From: Alphaproteobacteria bacterium
Lineage (GTDB): Bacteria; Pseudomonadota; Alphaproteobacteria; Rhodobacterales; Rhodobacteraceae
Reading direction: 5' to 3'
DNA length: 7,784 nt
Assembly (NCBI GenBank): GCA_030830465.1
Contig: JAURMY010000394.1
Coordinates: 1 to 7,784, forward strand
Both the position numbers and the translations under genes were made by a program. Under the pieces are notes generated by a model. That model had not been told where the DNA came from. It did no database searches and saw only the letters and a list, made by a program, of their open reading frames with translations. This document shows positions 4,341 to 7,784 of the stretch, one piece after another; position 1 is the first letter of the stretch, and each line of letters begins with the position of its first letter.

Positions 4341-6176
4341 ATGGATGAGCAGAATAGAAACCTGATACTGGCAACAGTGCTCAGCGGACTTGTGATTTTG
4401 GTCTGGGTGACATTCTTTCCGCCAGCCACCCCCCCGGTGACTGAACCTGTCGCCTCAACGACCGGCACCACGCAAACCGCATCGCCAGACGTGGCCGCGA
4501 CCCCTTCGGTCAGCGTTCAAACCGGTGCCCCGGTCCTGACAACCAGCCCGCAGGAAAGCCGCGGCGCCGCCTTGGCCAGCACCCAGCGGGTTGCCATCAA
4601 TACCCCCCAGCTGAGCGGATCTATTTCGCTGGTCGGTTCGCGGATCGACGATTTGTCGCTGAACGACTACCGGGTCACTTTGGACCCGAATTCGGACAAG
4701 GTTATTCTTCTGTCGCCCGTTGGCGGGCCGAACCCCTATTACACCACCTATGGCTGGACCCCCGGCGTTGGCAGCGACCTGGGTTTTGACGATCTTCCCG
4801 GCGCCACAACCCCGTGGTCCGTCGAAAGCGGCTCTGAACTTTCCGTTGGAAATCCCGTGACCCTGATCTGGGACAATGGCAAGGGACTGGTCTTCCGCAA
4901 CACTTTCTCGGTTGATGAAAACTATATGTTTTCTGTCGCGCAATCGGTGACAAACAACGCCGGCGCCGAAGTTAAGGCCGCCCCCTATGGTATCATCGCC
5001 CGCCACGGCGACCCCAAAGTCATCGGATTTTATATCTTGCACGAAGGCGTTGTCGCCGCGGCGGATGGCAAGCTTGAGGAAGTCAAATACAAGGACATCA
5101 AGGCGCTGGACGGTTTTGAAACCGGCGTTGGCCAGGCGATTGGGGTCGAACGCTCTGGCTGGATCGGCTTTACCGACAAATACTGGATGACCACCCTGAT
5201 CCCCGCGGACGGGCAAAAATTCCGTCAGGTTATCAAATATCTGCCGGGCAGCGAGATTTATCAGACGGACATCCGCATGCCGACGATGTCGGTGGCCGCA
5301 GGCGCAACCGCAACGATGCGCACCTCGCTTTTTGCCGGGGCAAAGAAATGGGAAACCATCAGCTATTACCAGGACACAATGCATATCGAACAGTTTGTCG
5401 ACAGCATTGACTGGGGCATGTTCTTTTTCCTGACCAAGCCGATCTTCCGCGTGCTGCACTTCATGAACAACCTGATCGGCAATATGGGCGTGGCGATCAT
5501 CAGCCTGACCATCCTGATCAAGGCGCTGTTGTTCCCGCTGGCCTACAAGTCCTACGTTTCCATGGCGCGGATGAAGGAAATCCAACCTGAAATGGAAAAG
5601 CTGAAGGCGCGGGTGGGCGATGACCGCCAGAAAATGCAGCAGGAAATGATGAAGCTTTACAAGGAAAAGAAGGTCAACCCGGCGGCGGGTTGTCTGCCGA
5701 TCCTGCTTCAGATCCCGATTTTCTTTTCGCTTTATAAGGTGATTTTCGTCACCATCGAATTGCGCCACGCGCCGTTCTTTGGCTGGATTCAGGACCTTTC
5801 GGCACCGGACCCGACCTCGATTCTGAACCTGTTCGGCCTTTTGCCCTTCGCGGCGCCCGATCCGACCAGCTTTTTCGCAATTTTCTCGATCGGGATCTTC
5901 CCGATCCTGATGGGCGTGTCGATGTGGCTGCAACAGAAACTGAACCCGGCCCCCACTGACAAGACCCAGGCACAGATTTTCGCCTGGATGCCATGGGTGT
6001 TCATGTTCATGCTGGGACAGTTTGCCAGCGGCCTGGTGGTTTATTGGGTTGCCAACAACACCATCACCTTTACCCAGCAATACCTCATCATGCGCAGTCA
6101 GGGTGTGAAACCCGATGTGTTCGGCAATATCCTGAAAGGCTTGAAGCGCGACAAACCGAAGGCTGCGAAGAAATGA
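4341..6176 (+). CDS. yidC: Membrane protein insertase YidC (Oxa1 family)
   Basis: A 611-residue Gram-negative type YidC, which inserts and folds inner-membrane proteins alone or with SecYEG. An amino helix (7-26) is followed by a Pro/Thr/Ala-rich linker (27-75), the large periplasmic beta domain (about 80-355) and the conserved five-helix core. In that core, helix GVAIISLTILIKALLFPL (383-400) carries Lys394 where Escherichia coli has the groove arginine. A cytoplasmic helical hairpin (403-447) follows, then GCLPILLQIPIFFSLYKVI (450-468), FFAIFSIGIFPILMGVSMWL (511-530), FAWMPWVFMFMLGQFASGLV (547-566) and WVANNTITFTQQ. The tail is Lys-rich (599-611), suited to ribosome contact. The start agrees with family amino ends; the ribosome site is weak (GGGCGGGA, 4325-4332, 8 nt away). 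It overlaps the next gene by 4 bp (ATGA). The upstream gap is 123 bp. Confidence 0.98.
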   Translation: MDEQNRNLILATVLSGLVILVWVTFFPPATPPVTEPVASTTGTTQTASPDVAATPSVSVQTGAPVLTTSPQESRGAALASTQRVAINTPQLSGSISLVGSRIDDLSLNDYRVTLDPNSDKVILLSPVGGPNPYYTTYGWTPGVGSDLGFDDLPGATTPWSVESGSELSVGNPVTLIWDNGKGLVFRNTFSVDENYMFSVAQSVTNNAGAEVKAAPYGIIARHGDPKVIGFYILHEGVVAAADGKLEEVKYKDIKALDGFETGVGQAIGVERSGWIGFTDKYWMTTLIPADGQKFRQVIKYLPGSEIYQTDIRMPTMSVAAGATATMRTSLFAGAKKWETISYYQDTMHIEQFVDSIDWGMFFFLTKPIFRVLHFMNNLIGNMGVAIISLTILIKALLFPLAYKSYVSMARMKEIQPEMEKLKARVGDDRQKMQQEMMKLYKEKKVNPAAGCLPILLQIPIFFSLYKVIFVTIELRHAPFFGWIQDLSAPDPTSILNLFGLLPFAAPDPTSFFAIFSIGIFPILMGVSMWLQQKLNPAPTDKTQAQIFAWMPWVFMFMLGQFASGLVVYWVANNTITFTQQYLIMRSQGVKPDVFGNILKGLKRDKPKAAKK

Positions 6177-6928
6177 CCGCGCATCTGGCCCAGATATGGC
6201 GCCACCCGGTCAAAAGCCACGGGCGCGAGGAAATATCAGAGGTCACCTTGACCGAGGGCCAGGCTTTGCCCTGGGATCGCCGTTGGGCGGTCGCGCATGA
6301 GCGGTCGTGTTTTGACATCGAGCGCCCCAGTTGGCAGCCTTCGAACGAGTTTTCGATTGGCACCAAGTCGCCGCGTCTTCAGGCCATACGCGCCTCGGTT
6401 GATCCGGCCTACCGGTCGATCACATTCAGCCATCCGGATCGGGTGGACCTGAAGATAAATCCCGATGATCAGGGCGACGCCAACCGCTTTATTCAATGGG
6501 TGATGCCCATTTCAAACGGGGCACGCACCCTGCCCGCACGTCTGGTCCGTGCGCCCCAAGCGATGACGGACACGGATTACCAATCGATTTCCTTGATCAA
6601 TCTGGCCTCGCATCGCGCGGTCGAGGCGCAGTTGGGCCACGGCATCACACCGCTGCGCTGGCGCGGTAATTTCCTGATCGAAGGGTGGGACGCCTGGGCC
6701 GAACGCGACATGATCGGGCGCAAGTTGCGGATCGGAACCGCCGAACTGGAGGTGCGCGAACACATCGCCCGCTGCAAGGCGACCACGGCCAATCCCGATA
6801 CCGGCGAATGCGACGCCGACACTTTGGGCGCGCTGATGACGGGGTTCGGGCACCGCGATCTTGGCGTCTATGCGGTTGTTACCAAGGGCGGCGACATCCA
6901 GCAGGGCAACCGGGTTGAGCTGATCTGA
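6173..6928 (+). CDS. MOSC-domain protein (YcbX/mARC-like), possible molybdenum-cofactor sulfurtransferase or reductase
   Basis: A 251-residue protein with a MOSC_N beta-barrel-like part at the start (AQIWRHPVKSHGREE, 6-20; LPWDRRWAV, 32-40) and a MOSC domain (about 110-250) with RWRGNFLIEGWDAWAE (162-177) and ARCKATTANPDTGE (199-212). Cys201 is in the position of the conserved cysteine that binds the molybdenum cofactor in YcbX and mARC proteins. Those enzymes reduce N-hydroxylated compounds; other MOSC proteins handle cofactor sulfur. There is no fused 2Fe-2S ferredoxin domain such as that of YcbX, so a partner electron donor would be needed. A second cysteine, Cys213, is close by. The substrate is not known from sequence. 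The ATG at 6173 overlaps the yidC stop (ATGA) and the stop is 1 nt from engB, so the three genes are most likely one transcript. No functional link with YidC or EngB is evident. Confidence 0.9.
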   Translation: MTAHLAQIWRHPVKSHGREEISEVTLTEGQALPWDRRWAVAHERSCFDIERPSWQPSNEFSIGTKSPRLQAIRASVDPAYRSITFSHPDRVDLKINPDDQGDANRFIQWVMPISNGARTLPARLVRAPQAMTDTDYQSISLINLASHRAVEAQLGHGITPLRWRGNFLIEGWDAWAERDMIGRKLRIGTAELEVREHIARCKATTANPDTGECDADTLGALMTGFGHRDLGVYAVVTKGGDIQQGNRVELI

Positions 6929-6929
6929 A

Positions 6930-7580
6930 ATGGCGCAAAGATTTCCCATCGCTGACACACCGGATTTCGACGCTTCCGAAACCGGACGCAAGCTGTTTGC
7001 CGGTGAATGCGGCTTTTTGAAAGGTGTGGTCGCGATGGACGGCCTGCCGCCTGCGGACCGGATGGAAGTGTGTTTTGCGGGGCGGTCGAATGTTGGTAAA
7101 TCCAGCCTTATCAACGCACTGACGGGACGAAAGGCGCTGGCGCGGGCCTCCAACACGCCCGGACGCACCCAGGAAATCAACTATTTCACCCTGGCCGACA
7201 GCCACTATGTTGTTGACCTTCCCGGCTATGGCTATGCCGAAGCGCCGGTCGCGGTGGTTGAAAAATGGCAGCGCCTGTTGAAAGCCTATCTGTCTGGCCG
7301 GGCTACCTTGCGACGGGTGTTCCTGCTGATTGATGCCCGCCATGGCGCAAAAGCGGTGGACGAAGACATCATGGCCCTGCTTGATCGCGCCGCCGTCACC
7401 TTTCAGACGGTGTTGACCAAATGCGACAAGCCGCGCGGCAATGACCTTGAAAAATCCATCGAGGCCACCCGAAAAGTGCTGGCGAACCACCCCGCCGCCT
7501 ATCCGGAACTGATCCTGACCTCCTCTGAAAAGGGCGAAGGTCTGGATGTTCTGCGCGCCGTCATCGCCACGATGGAATAA
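6930..7580 (+). CDS. engB: Ribosome biogenesis GTP-binding protein EngB (YihA/YsxC)
   Basis: A 216-residue small GTPase needed for late assembly of the 50S subunit. All G motifs are present: G1 GRSNVGKS (51-58), G2 within SNTPGRTQEINYF (74-86), G3 DLPGYGYA (97-104), G4 TKCD (163-166) and G5 TSSEKGEG (197-204). GRSNVGKS, TPGRTQ and LPGYGYA are diagnostic for the EngB branch rather than Era or Der. The length is usual for proteobacteria; the first 20 or so residues are a variable extension. The ATG at 6930 is one nucleotide after the MOSC gene stop, and no strong ribosome site is seen, so initiation probably relies on ribosomes finishing the upstream gene. Followed after 72 nt by argB. Confidence 0.97.
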   Translation: MAQRFPIADTPDFDASETGRKLFAGECGFLKGVVAMDGLPPADRMEVCFAGRSNVGKSSLINALTGRKALARASNTPGRTQEINYFTLADSHYVVDLPGYGYAEAPVAVVEKWQRLLKAYLSGRATLRRVFLLIDARHGAKAVDEDIMALLDRAAVTFQTVLTKCDKPRGNDLEKSIEATRKVLANHPAAYPELILTSSEKGEGLDVLRAVIATME

Positions 7581-7652
7581 CCGAAACGGGCCATAGCCAA
7601 GGGCCGTTGCAGAGGTTAAATTCATTGCAGGCCATCCTTTTAGGAGCATTTG

Positions 7653-7784
7653 ATGGAGACCCGCAAAAACATGGATCACGATTGGTTTGCCACCGCCCGC
7701 ACCTTGTCCGAAGCGCTGCCCTATTTCCAACGCTATGACAGTGCGACCGTGGTGATCAAGTTCGGCGGCCACGCCATGAGCGAC
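7653..7784 (+). CDS. argB: Acetylglutamate kinase, amino end only
   Basis: The first 44 codons of a gene cut by the window edge. The translation begins [20 protein letters not shown] and reaches [12 protein letters not shown] (33-44). KFGGHAM is the nucleotide-phosphate-binding Lys-x-Gly-Gly region of N-acetylglutamate kinase, the second step of arginine biosynthesis, and the [18 protein letters not shown] segment is typical of alphaproteobacterial ArgB. The ATG has AGGAG (7642-7646) at 6 nt, the clearest ribosome site of the downstream gene group; an internal Met at codon 7 has none. It lies 72 nt after engB. I see no convincing terminator or promoter in that gap, so it may be co-transcribed with yidC-MOSC-engB. 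Feedback-inhibition features and the rest of the fold lie outside the window. Confidence 0.92.
   Translation, partial: METRKNMDHDWFATARTLSEALPYFQRYDSATVVIKFGGHAMSD

Noticed and set aside
4455..6080. Long open frame on the minus strand opposite yidC (541 codons)
   Set aside because: It lies entirely inside a certain yidC gene, its translation is low-complexity with many Arg, Gln and His and no family motif, and such frames arise from the GC-rich third positions.
7586..7606. Hairpin terminator between engB and argB (GGGCC ... GGGCC)
   Set aside because: Only about four base pairs can form and there is no T-run, so it is not supported as a terminator.

Overview
The window looks like a core chromosomal segment of a GC-rich alphaproteobacterium, most likely of the order Rhodobacterales (Roseobacter group). 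The basis is the protein sequences as I remember the family, for example the RnpA amino end MIPPEA, the YidC start MDEQNRNLIL, the TtcA start and the ArgB start, together with the order rpmH-rnpA-yidD ... ttcA ... yidC-MOSC-engB-argB. No search was run, so the taxonomic call is an inference.

Layout: positions 1-65 hold the amino end of an unidentified gene on the minus strand, probably a membrane protein. A divergent intergenic region of 292 bp follows, with a good promoter candidate for rpmH. All other genes are on the plus strand. rpmH (ribosomal protein L34), rnpA (RNase P protein) and yidD (membrane insertion efficiency factor) form a tight cluster. A cysteine-less DsrC/TusE-family gene comes next, preceded by an AT-rich 18-bp palindrome. 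It is followed by ttcA (tRNA 2-thiocytidine synthetase), which has a possible leaderless start, and by a membrane-anchored protein with a degenerate GGDEF domain and an intact-looking EAL domain. The last group is yidC, a MOSC-domain protein, engB (yihA) and the first 44 codons of argB. Within it, the yidC/MOSC junction overlaps by 4 bp and the MOSC/engB junction has a 1-nt gap.

How the genes fit together: rpmH, rnpA, yidD and yidC belong to the ancient ribosome, RNase P and membrane-insertion neighbourhood found in many bacteria. Here about 3.1 kb carrying sulfur-related, tRNA-modification and c-di-GMP genes separates yidC from yidD. EngB is a ribosome-assembly GTPase and fits the translation theme, while argB starts arginine biosynthesis.

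No mobile element, CRISPR array, tRNA or rRNA gene was seen, and nothing amounts to a clearly new multi-gene system. The points most worth a second look are these: the DsrC-family protein that lacks both redox cysteines; the palindrome over a -10-like box in front of it; a pair of mutually exclusive terminator-like hairpins inside the 5' end of rnpA; the degenerate GGDEF site with retained I-site motif; and the apparent leaderless promoter of ttcA.
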